A DNA stretch of 64,000 nt, taken from positions 1,488,001 through 1,552,000 of the forward strand of contig NZ_LT607412.1 of assembly GCF_900091455.1 (NCBI RefSeq). The letters run 5' to 3'. The DNA is from Micromonospora coriariae (GTDB lineage Bacteria; Actinomycetota; Actinomycetes; Mycobacteriales; Micromonosporaceae). Below are positions 19,424 through 29,897 of this stretch, one piece after another. Positions within the stretch are counted from its first letter, which is position 1. Every line of letters begins with the position of its first letter. The notes beneath the pieces are model-generated. The model searched no databases. It was given only the letters and a program-made list of their open reading frames with translations, and was not told the DNA's origin. The position numbers and the translations under genes are program-made.

Positions 19424-19601
19424 CGCGACCTCGGATCACACACAGGACAGGCTGATGCGGGGCGGATCACGACCGCGATCGCCCCGGTCAGCGGGTTTCC
19501 GGCACGTCGGACGCCGGGGCGACCGCGGTTCAGGTCACCGCCTCGGGGGCACCCCGCGCCGACCTCGTCAGCGGCTTCTTCGGCGGCGCTCCGGTCCCTG
19601 G

Positions 19602-21140
19602 TCAGGCGGCCGGGGCAGAGCGCCACAACGACAGCGTGACACCGGTGAGCTTGACCACACGGACCGGTTCGAGTGCGCCGAGGGGCTTCTCCAGCGACGG
19701 GTGCACGCCGGAACGCTGATCATCAGCGGTCGACGTGCTGATCAGCCACAACCGCTCCGCGGAGCGCAGGCATTCCGCCCCGCCCTTGCAGTGCCGTGGG
19801 AAGGCTGGGGCGCCGCCGGGCCACGCCGTGAAGACGGTCGGCAGACTCCGCCTACCGGCCCGGCCCAGGTAGTAGTCCACGCCATCCCGCAACCGGGTTG
19901 GATACTTGGCGTGGAAGGCGATCGCATCGTTGGCGGCAGCCTCCGCCGTGATCACCGCGACCGCTCCCCGCAGATCGGGCTCGCCCGAGGCGACGATCTC
20001 CCGGTTCGACGCGTGTGCCGGAAGTCCAAGGGCGGCACAGAGCAGGACCAGCATCGCCGGCAGCATCTGCTGCCTCCACCTCGGTGCCGCGATGTTCCGC
20101 TGTGTCTCCGCTTGGCGGGCCACCGTCGCGACCGCCAACAGGCACCACGCCGGCACGGTGAACAACACGTAGCGGTGGATGAGCAGCGCCGCCACCGGCG
20201 AGATGAGAAGCAGTACGAAGAACGGCGCGATCGCCCAGGTGCCGAGCAGACTCCCACGGCGTCCCAGCGTGCAGGCACCAAGGACGGCCAGCCCGAGGAT
20301 CATGGCGCCTACGGGGATGCTGCCCGTCACCCGTGCCATCTCGTTGATGGTGCTGTCCCAGGTGGCCTCCGGGATCCACCCCACCTGCCCGGCCTGGTCG
20401 AGCCCGACCCAGGCGACGGGAAGGACGGGGAGGACGCCCGTGGCCGCCGCGGCGAACCAGCGCGCGGTCACCTTGGTGTCACGAAGGCTCACCACGTACA
20501 CGAGATGTGCGAGCAACAGCAGCAGGGCGACCAGGTGCATCAATCCGGCCACGGTGACGACGCTGGCATAGGCGAGCCACCGCAGCCACGACGGCCGCTC
20601 CGCCGCGCGCAGGAGCAGCAGGGTCCCGAGCACAGTGGCGGCGGCGGCGAGCGCGTAGGGTCGCGCCTCCTGGGCGTACCGCGAGATGGTCGGCACGACG
20701 GCGACGAGCAGGCCGGCGAACATGCCGGTCGCCGGGCCGAACAGCTTCCTGCCGATGGCTGCGGTCAGCGCGGCGGCGAGAGCGACCGCGAGCAGGGACG
20801 GCATCCGGAGGGACACCTCGGAGTCGCCAAACACCGCGATCCAGCCGTGCATGAGGAGGTAGTAGGGCGCGATGACGGCGTCCGTGCCCTCCACCAGATC
20901 CTGCAGACCCCGTAGCGACTTCGTCGACGCCACCCAGGTCGCGATCTCGTCGCGCCAGAGCTGCCGGCGGTCGAGACCGTAGAGCGCGACGAGGATCGCG
21001 GCGAGGGCGGGTACGGCCGGTATGGACCAGCGCGCCAGCCGGCCGGCGGAGCTCGCGGGCACGGGGTCTTCCGAGGGCTCCCGGACCGTGCCGGGAGCGG
21101 GCCCGCCGAGCGGCTTGTCCGCTGCGGCCAGTTCGACCAT
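19602..21140 (-). CDS. GT39-like membrane glycosyltransferase (ArnT/PMT type)
   Basis: 512 residues from ATG 21140 with GAAGGAA at good distance; longer reading to 21353 has no support. About 10-12 membrane segments follow an N-terminal cytoplasmic stretch of 40 residues. The first outer loop has RRQLWRDEIATW, whose Asp-Glu pair is the catalytic acidic motif of polyprenyl-phosphate-dependent GT-C enzymes. It would transfer a sugar from a lipid-phosphate donor outside the membrane, perhaps decorating the EPS or proteins. Separated by 275 bp from the polymerase gene and so probably a separate transcript. Confidence 0.85.
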   Translation of the reverse strand: MVELAAADKPLGGPAPGTVREPSEDPVPASSAGRLARWSIPAVPALAAILVALYGLDRRQLWRDEIATWVASTKSLRGLQDLVEGTDAVIAPYYLLMHGWIAVFGDSEVSLRMPSLLAVALAAALTAAIGRKLFGPATGMFAGLLVAVVPTISRYAQEARPYALAAAATVLGTLLLLRAAERPSWLRWLAYASVVTVAGLMHLVALLLLLAHLVYVVSLRDTKVTARWFAAAATGVLPVLPVAWVGLDQAGQVGWIPEATWDSTINEMARVTGSIPVGAMILGLAVLGACTLGRRGSLLGTWAIAPFFVLLLISPVAALLIHRYVLFTVPAWCLLAVATVARQAETQRNIAAPRWRQQMLPAMLVLLCAALGLPAHASNREIVASGEPDLRGAVAVITAEAAANDAIAFHAKYPTRLRDGVDYYLGRAGRRSLPTVFTAWPGGAPAFPRHCKGGAECLRSAERLWLISTSTADDQRSGVHPSLEKPLGALEPVRVVKLTGVTLSLWRSAPAA

Positions 21141-21392
21141 TTTTTCTGTTCCTTCGAATCGCACGGCACGCGAGGCCGAAAGGGCGGCCGCGGTCCGAAA
21201 GTTGCCCGTGTTTCGGTAGCGTAGACGCCCGTGGCGGGGCCCGTGGCCCGGTGTCCGGCGTCGGGCCGGCCGCGATCTCCCGGAGGATCCGCGGCCAGCG
21301 GATCGGGGGCGACCAGCCGAAGGTCCCAAGGCACCGACGATGAGCGCAGGCATCGAAGCGCGCCTGCGCGATGGACGAGTGGTGTCAGGCTG

Positions 21393-22664
21393 TCAGCGAG
21401 GATTCCCGGCGTGTGTCAAGGTTTCCGCCGCGTAGAAGAAGTTGGCGCCGGCAGGACGGTCGGCCTCGAGGAGCTCCCTGGTCCTGGGCAGGGTGAACCC
21501 CATTCGTGTCGAATAGTGGTTGTAGGCGACCTCGGGTAACGGATCCAACCCGGTCTGGAGGCGGCCACCGCACAGCCACGGCGGCACCGGCTCGCCGAGC
21601 TCGTACTTCGCGTGCAGCTCGACCGCCCGGGTGAGCCGCTGCCGCGCCTCGGCATAGAGATCCAGGCCCTGGATCCAAGCGGTCTCCGCGACGTGCGCAG
21701 CCGCGGCGAGGCCCCACCCGGTGTGCAGGAAATCGCGACAGGTCTCCTGTGCGAGCCCGTCCACGAACCTGGTCTGCCCGCCCCAGTACTCGATGATCTG
21801 CGATCTGGTGAACGATTCGCCGGCAGGGGCTTTGGGGACGGGGCCGTCGGTCGTCAGATAGACGTACGCCCGCAGCCGCTTCCGCCACATCTCGACCGCC
21901 CTCGTGAAGACGGCACGATCGTCGAGGAATACCGCGATGCTGACCGCCGCGTCCAGCATGATCAGCTCCCAGTTGCCCGCCCGGTAGCGGTTGATTCCAC
22001 CCATCACCAGCGGCAGGTAGATGTCCCGGAACATGCGCTCGGCACGGGCGAGCCGGTCAGGTCGCCACCCCGGGTACGTGTGCTTGATCAGCTCCGCCGC
22101 CCGCACGAACGAGGCACCCGACCAGCCTGCCTGCAAGGGGGCGTTGGTGTTGGTGTGCCGCTTCAGCACACCCGACCAGGCGTCAATAATTTCGATGGAC
22201 TTCTCCGCGTAGCGACGATCGCGGGTGAAGAACCACAGCAACGCGTGCGCGTACGCGGCAACGGCGTCCTCGGTCTGCTGGGTGCATCCCGTGTCGGGCC
22301 TCGAGTAGAAGCCGCAGTCCACACTGGCGAGCGGCCTCGCCTGCCAGGACAACTGCCCGTAGCGGGTACGTTGCAGGGTGAGCCACGCCGAATACCAGGG
22401 CTCCTCGCCTGCCCTGACCTTGCCGATCGCGAAGTCGAGCTGATCGCTCTGCACCAGCACGCCAGGGTGGACGAAGCCGCTCTCGCTGTCGCGGGAAGGG
22501 CTCAGATACGGCACGGGGGCGAGGGCCTGCGCTGACCACAGGCCCGCCGACTCACCCTCCGAGCGTGTCGTCTCGGACGAGACGACCAGGAAGCCGGCGG
22601 TGACCACAAGCACCACCGCACCGGCCAACGCCGCGATACCGGCGCGGGTACCCGCCCATGCCAT
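21393..22664 (-). CDS. Secreted alginate-lyase-family protein
   Basis: 423 residues from ATG 22664, chosen for GGGGAG 5 nt upstream. An N-terminal signal anchor (about 8-30) is followed by an all-helical domain with TNTNAPLQAGWSG, YRAGNWELIMLDAA and EYWGGQTRF, resembling the Alginate_lyase (alpha/alpha toroid) family. Such lyases cleave uronic acid polymers, and in EPS clusters they trim or release the polymer the cluster makes. The four family landmarks are recognisable but the substrate is unknown. It stands alone at the head of the minus-strand EPS block. Confidence 0.75.
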   Translation of the reverse strand: MAWAGTRAGIAALAGAVVLVVTAGFLVVSSETTRSEGESAGLWSAQALAPVPYLSPSRDSESGFVHPGVLVQSDQLDFAIGKVRAGEEPWYSAWLTLQRTRYGQLSWQARPLASVDCGFYSRPDTGCTQQTEDAVAAYAHALLWFFTRDRRYAEKSIEIIDAWSGVLKRHTNTNAPLQAGWSGASFVRAAELIKHTYPGWRPDRLARAERMFRDIYLPLVMGGINRYRAGNWELIMLDAAVSIAVFLDDRAVFTRAVEMWRKRLRAYVYLTTDGPVPKAPAGESFTRSQIIEYWGGQTRFVDGLAQETCRDFLHTGWGLAAAAHVAETAWIQGLDLYAEARQRLTRAVELHAKYELGEPVPPWLCGGRLQTGLDPLPEVAYNHYSTRMGFTLPRTRELLEADRPAGANFFYAAETLTHAGNPR

Positions 22665-22690
22665 CCGGTCTCCCCAAACAGTCCAGCGAA

Positions 22691-22730
22691 CAGGGCGTGC
22701 GGAAAACTCTTCCAAGAGTCGCACGCCCTG
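22691..22730. terminator. Hairpin ending the clpS-rdgB operon
   Basis: Outer arms 22691-22701 and 22720-22730 pair over 11 bp, with an inner ACTCTT/AAGAGT stem (22706-22719) and a 4-nt bulge. It lies 57 nt past the rdgB stop on the minus strand and just upstream of the next gene. Confidence 0.75.
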
Positions 22731-22786
22731 GTTCTCTTATCGCCCTGCCGCTTCGGCTATTGCCCCGTCGGCGGACGGCGTACGCG

Positions 22787-23407
22787 TCAGACGGTGGTGG
22801 GCGGCAGCACCTTGGCGATCAGCTTGGCCAGCTCGCGCAGCGCCTTGCCGCGATGGCTGACGGCGTCCTTCTCGGTCGGGGTCAGCTCGGCGTTGGTGCG
22901 GTCCTGCCCGTCGCCCAGGAAGATCGGGTCGTAGCCGAACCCGCCCTCGCCGCGCGGGGCACGCAGCACCCGCCCGGACTGCCGGCCGTCGACCAGGTGC
23001 TCCTTGCCACCGGGCAGCACCAGCGCCACCGTGCAGACGAACGAGGCTGCCCGGTGCTCGTCGGGCACGTCGGCGATCTGGTCCAGGACCAGCTGAAGGT
23101 TGGCCTGGTCGTCGCCGTGCTGCCCGGACCAGCGGGCGCTGAACACCCCCGGCATTCCGTTGAGCGCGTCCACCGCGATCCCGGAATCGTCGGCGATGGT
23201 CGGCAGCCCGGTACGCCGGCATCCCTCCCGCGCCTTGATCAACGCGTTCTCGCCGAAGGTCAGGCCGGTCTCCGGCAGTTCCGGGTACTGCTCGACGTCG
23301 TCCAGCCCGAGCAGGGCGATCCGGTGCGCGCCGAGCGCGCCGTCCAGGATCCGCTGAAGTTCGACCAGCTTCTTACGGTTGCGGGTGGCGAGCAGGACCT
23401 TGTTCAT
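22787..23407 (-). CDS. rdgB: RdgB/HAM1 non-canonical purine NTP pyrophosphatase
   Basis: 206 residues. It hydrolyses dITP, XTP and related deaminated nucleotides to monophosphates, keeping them out of DNA and RNA. Signature strings [12 protein letters not shown] at the N-terminus, [22 protein letters not shown] (metal and substrate loop) and GFGYDPIF are present. Starts in a four-base overlap with rph, as in mycobacteria, and ends the operon. Confidence 0.96.
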   Translation of the reverse strand: MNKVLLATRNRKKLVELQRILDGALGAHRIALLGLDDVEQYPELPETGLTFGENALIKAREGCRRTGLPTIADDSGIAVDALNGMPGVFSARWSGQHGDDQANLQLVLDQIADVPDEHRAASFVCTVALVLPGGKEHLVDGRQSGRVLRAPRGEGGFGYDPIFLGDGQDRTNAELTPTEKDAVSHRGKALRELAKLIAKVLPPTTV

Positions 23408-24129
23408 GACAGTGCCTTCCGCTGGGCCTCGGCCAGCTCGGCGCAGCCGGCGACGGCCAGGTCGAGCAGGGTGTCGAGCTGCTCCCGGGCGAACACGCCC
23501 GCCTCACCGGTGCCCTGCACCTCGACGAAGTCGCCGGCGCCCGTGCAGACCACGTTCATGTCCACCTCGGCGGCCACGTCCTCCTCGTAGCAGAGGTCGA
23601 GCCGCGCCTCGCCGGCGATGATCCCCACGCTGACGGCGGCCACCGAACGGTGCATCACGTTCTCCGGCTTCCCGGCCAACGACTTGCGGGCGGCCAGCCA
23701 GCCCACCGCGTCGTGCAGTGCCACGTACGCGCCGGTGATCGCGGCGGTCCGGGTGCCGCCGTCGGCCTGGAGCACGTCGCAGTCGAGCACCACTGAGTTC
23801 TCGCCGAGCGCCTTCAGGTCGATGCAGGCGCGCAGGCTGCGGCCGATCAGCCGGGAGATCTCGTGGGTCCGGCCACCGACCCGACCCTTGACGCTCTCCC
23901 GGTCGGAGCGGGTGTTTGTGGCCCGGGGCAGCATCGCGTACTCGGCGGTCACCCAGCCGAGCCCGGAGCCCTTGCGCCAGCGGGGCACGCCCTCGGTGAC
24001 GCTCGCCGTGCAGAGCACCCGGGTGCCGCCGAACTCGACGAGCACCGAGCCCTCCGGATGAGTGCTCCAGCCTCGGGTCAGGGTCACCGGTCGAAGTTCA
24101 TCGGGCCCTCGCCCGTCAGGTCGCGCCAT
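23404..24129 (-). CDS. rph: Ribonuclease PH
   Basis: 241 residues, full length. A phosphorolytic 3'-exoribonuclease that trims tRNA 3' ends. [13 protein letters not shown] at the start, the [18 protein letters not shown] region, [12 protein letters not shown] and the [18 protein letters not shown] active-site loop are all canonical. Linked to the MBL phosphodiesterase gene upstream (82 bp) and rdgB downstream (overlap). Confidence 0.97.
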   Translation of the reverse strand: MARPDGRGPDELRPVTLTRGWSTHPEGSVLVEFGGTRVLCTASVTEGVPRWRKGSGLGWVTAEYAMLPRATNTRSDRESVKGRVGGRTHEISRLIGRSLRACIDLKALGENSVVLDCDVLQADGGTRTAAITGAYVALHDAVGWLAARKSLAGKPENVMHRSVAAVSVGIIAGEARLDLCYEEDVAAEVDMNVVCTGAGDFVEVQGTGEAGVFAREQLDTLLDLAVAGCAELAEAQRKALS

Positions 24130-24211
24130 GCCTGCACCCTATGCGGTGCGGTGCCGCACCTGCCCTGCGGTGCCCCCGCCCGGATACCGCCGGCCGCGGG
24201 GCGAGGTGGGA

Positions 24212-24955
24212 TCAGACGTCGTAGCTGGCGCCGGCCCGGACCACCTCGAGCGGCCCGGTGTACGCGGCGGCGGCCGACTCCAGCGTGTGCGCCTCGCTGC
24301 CCCAGGCGGCCACCAGGTGGGTGAGCAGCAACCGGCCGACCACGGCCTTGGTCGCCGCCTCGCCGGCTTCCCGGCCGGTGAGGTGCAGGTCCGGTGGATT
24401 GTCCGCGCCGTCGAGGTAGCTGGCCTCACAGAGCAGGACGTCGGCGTTCTGGGCCAGCCGCAGCAGCGCGTCGCAGGGCGCGGTGTCCGAGGAGTAGCAG
24501 AGCGACCGGCCGCCGTGCTCCAGCCGCACGCCGTACGTCTCGACGGGGTGGTTGACCCGGTCGACGGTGACAGTGAACGGGCCGATCGGGAAGGTGCCCG
24601 GTTGGAGGGCGTAGAACTGGTAGACGTCCTCCACTGTGCCGTCGTCGCCGTAGGCGGCGCTGAGCCGGTCCGGTGCGCCGGAGGGCGCGTACACCGGCAG
24701 CGCCGGGTAGGGGCCGTCCGGCGCGTACCGGCGGACCACCACGTACGACACGGCGTCGAGGATGTGGTCGCAGTGCAGGTGGGTCAGGAGGATCGCGTCC
24801 GGGGCGTGCAGCCCCGCGTACCGCTGGAGGCTGGACAGCGAACCAGGGCCGAAGTCCACCAGCAGCCGGAAACCGTCGGCTTCGACCAGGTAGGCCGAAC
24901 ACGGCGATTCGGGGCCGGGAAAACTGCCGGCGCAACCCAGGACAGTCAGTCGCAT
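24212..24955 (-). CDS. Metallo-beta-lactamase fold hydrolase, Rv1339-like cyclic nucleotide phosphodiesterase
   Basis: 247 residues with the metal motif LLTHLHCDHILD, a lone-Asp region CYSSDTAPC and a late LLLTHL. It matches in length and setting the gene that precedes rph in mycobacteria (Rv1339), which has been reported to hydrolyse cAMP. A role in cyclic nucleotide turnover is therefore plausible. The rhomboid and murI genes that separate it from cysM in mycobacteria are missing here; only a 225-bp gap with a terminator remains. Confidence 0.85.
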   Translation of the reverse strand: MRLTVLGCAGSFPGPESPCSAYLVEADGFRLLVDFGPGSLSSLQRYAGLHAPDAILLTHLHCDHILDAVSYVVVRRYAPDGPYPALPVYAPSGAPDRLSAAYGDDGTVEDVYQFYALQPGTFPIGPFTVTVDRVNHPVETYGVRLEHGGRSLCYSSDTAPCDALLRLAQNADVLLCEASYLDGADNPPDLHLTGREAGEAATKAVVGRLLLTHLVAAWGSEAHTLESAAAAYTGPLEVVRAGASYDV

Positions 24956-25125
24956 CGAGTCGTCTCGCTGTCACTGTCAGTAGCAACCGTGCCGGCCGTC
25001 GTCCCAGCCATGATCTCTACCGACGCGTACGCCACGCTGCGCAGCCTACGCTGGGGTACCCGGCGGCAAGAATCATCCGATGGAACTTGTCACGAACGTG
25101 ACACCCGCTCACGGCGCGGCGGGCA

Positions 25126-25165
25126 GCGTACGGGCCGTCGACATGCCCATCGACGGCCCGTACGC
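25126..25165. terminator. Hairpin terminator after cysM, 16-bp perfect stem
   Basis: Arms 25126-25141 and 25150-25165 are perfectly complementary with an 8-nt loop, 14 nt past the cysM stop on the minus strand. This implies the cysM operon ends here and the MBL-rph-rdgB genes have their own promoter. Confidence 0.8.
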
Positions 25166-25179
25166 GAAGACCAGACCGA

Positions 25180-26559
<1,380 letters not shown>

Positions 26560-26612
26560 TCATTCGGGTGTGCCAAGGGTGACGGGACGGAACGGGTGCG
26601 GACGCTGACGGA

Positions 26613-27101
26613 TCAGCGGCCGGAACACTCGTAGTCGACCGTCGCCGGGCTCTGCCCGAACATGTAGGACTGGACGGCGTGCGGGTCGACCCCGGCCTCC
26701 ACGATCCGAACCGGCTCCTCGGTCACCACGCCGTCGACGATCCGGAACGACCGGATCTCCTCCGAGTCGGGCTCGCGAGTCGATACGAGCAGGTAGTGCG
26801 CGCCCGGCTCGCCGGCGAAGGAGACGTCGGTCCGCGAGGGGTACGCCTCGGTGGCGGTGTGCGAGTGGTAGATGACCACGGGCTCCTCGTCCCGGTCGTC
26901 CATCTCCCGCCACACCCGCAGCTGTTCCATCGAGTCGAACTCGTAGAACGTCATCGACCGCGCGGCGTTGTCCATCGGAATGTGCCGGGTCGGGGTGTCG
27001 CTGCCGACGGGACCGGCGACCACGCCGCACGCCTCGTCTGGGTGGTCCCGGCGCGCGTGGGCGACGATCGCGTCGATGATCGACCGGTCGATGCTCAGCA
27101 C
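26613..27101 (-). CDS. mec: JAMM/MPN+ metalloprotease Mec
   Basis: 162 residues if it starts at GTG 27101; the frame stays open to GTG 27152. TAGGCT at 27109-27114 lies 7 nt before this GTG, suggesting a leaderless start. The JAMM zinc site is complete: Glu in HPDEACGV, then HSHTATEAYPSRTD. In mycobacteria Mec releases cysteine from the CysO-Cys adduct after CysM has acted. Mec-cysO-cysM are in order on one strand. Here Mec may also have to remove the CysO tail. Confidence 0.92.
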   Translation of the reverse strand: MLSIDRSIIDAIVAHARRDHPDEACGVVAGPVGSDTPTRHIPMDNAARSMTFYEFDSMEQLRVWREMDDRDEEPVVIYHSHTATEAYPSRTDVSFAGEPGAHYLLVSTREPDSEEIRSFRIVDGVVTEEPVRIVEAGVDPHAVQSYMFGQSPATVDYECSGR

Positions 27102-27154
27102 GTGCACCAGCCTAACGCCTGCCGGGTACCGGCCTGAAGTGGTGCCGGTCACGC

Positions 27155-27664
27155 CTAATCGATCAAGGCGTTGAGCAGCGACTCCTGTAGATATCCGAGG
27201 TACGCGTAGACCGACAGCTGGAACACCCGGCTGGAGGCCGGGTCCTCGGCGACCGCGTCGTCCAGCTCCTCACCCAGGTCCGTGCCGTCCTTGATCTCCA
27301 GCCGGACACCCATCGCAAGCCGGGCGTCGTTCAGCGCCCGCAGCCACGCCTCGGCCGCCTCGGCGTCCAGCCGCACCTCGCCGCCCGCCTCGTCGGGCAG
27401 AGCGGCCAGGATGGCCCCCGCCTGATCGATCTTCGCGGTCTTCAGGTCGCCCTCGGTGTAGCGCCGGAACTCGGCGGAGCCGGCCGCGTCCTCGGGGTAG
27501 ACCGCCGGGAAGAGCCGGCCGACGACCGGGTCGGTGTGGTCGAAGCCGTCGGTGAGCAGACCGACCACCTCGGAGGCGACCTTGCGCAGCACGCGCACCT
27601 CGTCGACGGCGAAGGTGGCGACGTAACGGCCGGCCTGGCGACGGAACATGCTCACGATGCCCAC
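27155..27664 (-). CDS. DUF2017 protein, AosR-like regulator
   Basis: 169 residues from a GTG; ATG 27649 (MFRRQAG) is an alternative start. It occupies the place of Rv1332/AosR, an actinomycete-specific oxidative stress regulator reported to activate the mec-cysO-cysM genes. Features seen: an acidic middle, GVRLEIKDGTDLGEEL and an aromatic C-terminal helix YAYLGYLQESLL. There is no cysteine anywhere in the protein, so a disulfide-based switch described for the mycobacterial protein cannot work the same way. Between clpS and mec, same strand. Confidence 0.8.
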   Translation of the reverse strand: MGIVSMFRRQAGRYVATFAVDEVRVLRKVASEVVGLLTDGFDHTDPVVGRLFPAVYPEDAAGSAEFRRYTEGDLKTAKIDQAGAILAALPDEAGGEVRLDAEAAEAWLRALNDARLAMGVRLEIKDGTDLGEELDDAVAEDPASSRVFQLSVYAYLGYLQESLLNALID

Positions 27665-27710
27665 CCTGTTCGCGGCCGCGGGGCTCGCAGAAGCGGCTCA
27701 CTCCTCGCGC

Positions 27711-28010
27711 TCACGAGCGGTCCACCGTCGCCCACAGGCCATACGCGTGCAGCTGCGACGCGTCGTGCTCCATCCGCTCCCGGGCGCCGGTGGAGACCAC
27801 GGCACGGCCCTTGTGGTGCACGTCCAGCATGAGCTGCTCGGCCCTCTCCCGGCTGTAGCCGAAAAGCTTCTGGAAGACCCAGGTCACGTACGTCATCAGG
27901 TTGACCGGGTCATCCCACACGATCGTCACCCACTGCCGCTCGGACGCCGGCACCTCGTGAGTGTCCGGCGTCTCGACCGGTGCAACCTGCGGAGCCGCCA
28001 TGCCCCCCAT
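27711..28010 (-). CDS. clpS: ATP-dependent Clp protease adaptor ClpS
   Basis: 99 residues from ATG 28010, a normal ClpS length; earlier in-frame starts give an implausible tail. The core [20 protein letters not shown] contains the N-degron binding Asn-Asp/Asp region, and VHHKGRAVV the conserved helix. ClpS hands N-end-rule substrates to ClpC/ClpA. It heads the clpS-AosR-mec-cysO-cysM order known from mycobacteria. The stop is 46 bp before the DUF2017 start. Confidence 0.94.
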   Translation of the reverse strand: MGGMAAPQVAPVETPDTHEVPASERQWVTIVWDDPVNLMTYVTWVFQKLFGYSRERAEQLMLDVHHKGRAVVSTGARERMEHDASQLHAYGLWATVDRS

Positions 28011-28149
28011 CGTGCCACCGGTTTCCCGGAACCGAGGAACCGGAACGCCGGCCCGGCGAGGATCACCCAAACCGGCCTCCCCGCCCTCGCCCCGGGCGCC
28101 AGCGGACGCGAGGTGCCGCACGGGACCGGAACAGGGGGCGGCCACGCCG

Positions 28150-29700
28150 TCAGGCGAGCAGGATGCCGTGATCGACTGCATCGGAGAGCACCGCGCCCAG
28201 CGAGAGACGGATCACCTCGAACCGTCGGGAGATCTCCCGGGACAGCCCCAGCTCGACCTCCCGCAACGCCCGCTGGGACCACGCCCGGGCGGCGTTGTGG
28301 TCGTCGTTGCCCGGTGTACGCCACTGTTGCCAGCACCCGCCGGAGAGCGCCACGGCGACCGGCGGGAGCACCTCGTCGCGCGACGCCCTCGGATAGCCGT
28401 CGAGCGCGTCGATCGCCTCCGGGCCGGTCAGCGAGGCCACCCCGGCCGTGCTGGTGATCAGCAGCACCCGGTCCAGGTCGCGGCCGGGCCGGTGATCGGT
28501 CAGGCCGTACTGCACGGCGGTGGCGATCCGGCGGCGTACGCCCTCGGTCGGCGGCGCGCCGAGCACCCGGGCCGCGGCGTCCGCCACGATGCCCCGCACC
28601 GCGTGGTCGCACTGCGCGGTGGCCAACAGTGACAACGCCGCCATCTCCCGGTCCAGCAACTCCGGCAGGCCGGCGGAGCCGACCCCGAAGACGATTTCCT
28701 GCACCACCCGCAGGTGGGCGTTCGCCAACTCCAGCGCGAGGTGCTGGCGGATCCGCTGGGCGCAGGAGCGGGTCTGCCGTTCGAGTTGCTCCGACCAGTC
28801 CCCCGGGTCGGACACCACGGACACCCGGTCGTGCTGGCCCGGCAGCACCGGCGGGTCGGCGCTGGCCCGCTGCAGCCCCTCCTGCGCCGCCCAGCCCACC
28901 AGCGCCCGGCGCAGGTCGGCGGCGGACTCGGCGTCGTCGATCGGGAACCACCGCGAGCTGGCCAGCGAGGGCACGGCGGCCAGCAGCGCCGCGCGGTGCG
29001 CCGCCACGGTCACCGCGACCGGATCCACCTTTCCCGGCACGCCGTGTGCCGGCGGGACGGACGCCCCCGCGTCCTCCGTCGTCGCCGTGCCGTCGGCCAG
29101 CGGGGCCCAGCCCGCCGCGCCGGGGGTGACCGCGAAGACGACCTTCACCGGGGTCGGGGCCACCTCGGCGAGCAGGTTCAGCTCCGCGGCGGTGAACGCC
29201 TGATCAGCGGCGATCACGAAGAGCAGCGCGCCGGCCCGGCCGACCGCGTCGAGCAGCACTCGGCCGCCGGCGACGCCGAGCGTGCCGGTGTCCGGCGTGT
29301 CGATCAGGGTGAAGTGCCGCAGCAGCGGCTCGGGCACACTCAGCTCGACCCGCCGGGGCGGGCGGGCCAGCGCCGGGCCGGCGGCGTCCCGGTCCGCGCC
29401 GTAGGAGTGCGGTTGGCGGTAGCCCGGCACGTACGCCGCCCGGGTGGGTGCCTTGGCGTGTCGCACCACCAGCCAACTGCCGGCCGGCACGGTCAGCATG
29501 ACCGGGTCGAGCCCGAGCAGGGTGGCGAGCACGCCCCGACGCTCGGCGCCGGCGGGGCCGACGGCGACCACGCCGAGCGGCTCGTCCGGAGCGGGGCCGG
29601 TCACCCCGACCCGGGTGGGTAACGGGCCGCAACGCGGCAGGTCAGCCGGGCCGGCCATGTCGCCGGACGAGTCGACCGAGGGGAGAGGGCCCTGCTTCAT
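28150..29700 (-). CDS. Unknown protein with degenerate dynamin-like GTPase layout
   Basis: 516 residues from ATG 29700 with GGGAGG 7 nt upstream. Residues about 40-60 ([20 protein letters not shown]) look like a P-loop that has lost its Lys-Ser/Thr; about 135 the string [11 protein letters not shown] resembles a G3/Walker B motif; no clear G4 motif is seen. The second half is predicted helical with many Leu/Ala/Arg. This resembles proteins of the dynamin/GTPase class that no longer bind nucleotide. Divergent from the LuxR gene. Function not known. Confidence 0.6.
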   Translation of the reverse strand: MKQGPLPSVDSSGDMAGPADLPRCGPLPTRVGVTGPAPDEPLGVVAVGPAGAERRGVLATLLGLDPVMLTVPAGSWLVVRHAKAPTRAAYVPGYRQPHSYGADRDAAGPALARPPRRVELSVPEPLLRHFTLIDTPDTGTLGVAGGRVLLDAVGRAGALLFVIAADQAFTAAELNLLAEVAPTPVKVVFAVTPGAAGWAPLADGTATTEDAGASVPPAHGVPGKVDPVAVTVAAHRAALLAAVPSLASSRWFPIDDAESAADLRRALVGWAAQEGLQRASADPPVLPGQHDRVSVVSDPGDWSEQLERQTRSCAQRIRQHLALELANAHLRVVQEIVFGVGSAGLPELLDREMAALSLLATAQCDHAVRGIVADAAARVLGAPPTEGVRRRIATAVQYGLTDHRPGRDLDRVLLITSTAGVASLTGPEAIDALDGYPRASRDEVLPPVAVALSGGCWQQWRTPGNDDHNAARAWSQRALREVELGLSREISRRFEVIRLSLGAVLSDAVDHGILLA

Positions 29701-29786
29701 CGGGTGGCCTCCCATTGCAGGCGACCGGGCGTCCGGTCGCGTGGAAATTCCGGTGACGGTACCCGGTTGCCGGAAGACTACGGGCG

Positions 29787-29839
29787 GCCCGGTGACCGGG
29801 CGGAACACTTCGAATACTCACGGGTAATCGCGGGATTAC
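29787..29839. promoter_or_regulatory. Two dyads between divergent genes
   Basis: GCCCGGTGACCGGGC (29787-29801) and GTAATC-GCGG-GATTAC (29824-29839) lie in the 200-bp gap between the GTPase-like gene and the LuxR regulator gene, and are candidate binding sites for that regulator. Confidence 0.35.
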
Positions 29840-29897
29840 TCAACTTCGGTGCGTGACGGTGCGGGCGCGGACAGGTTTCGATGGATATGCTGCCGGG

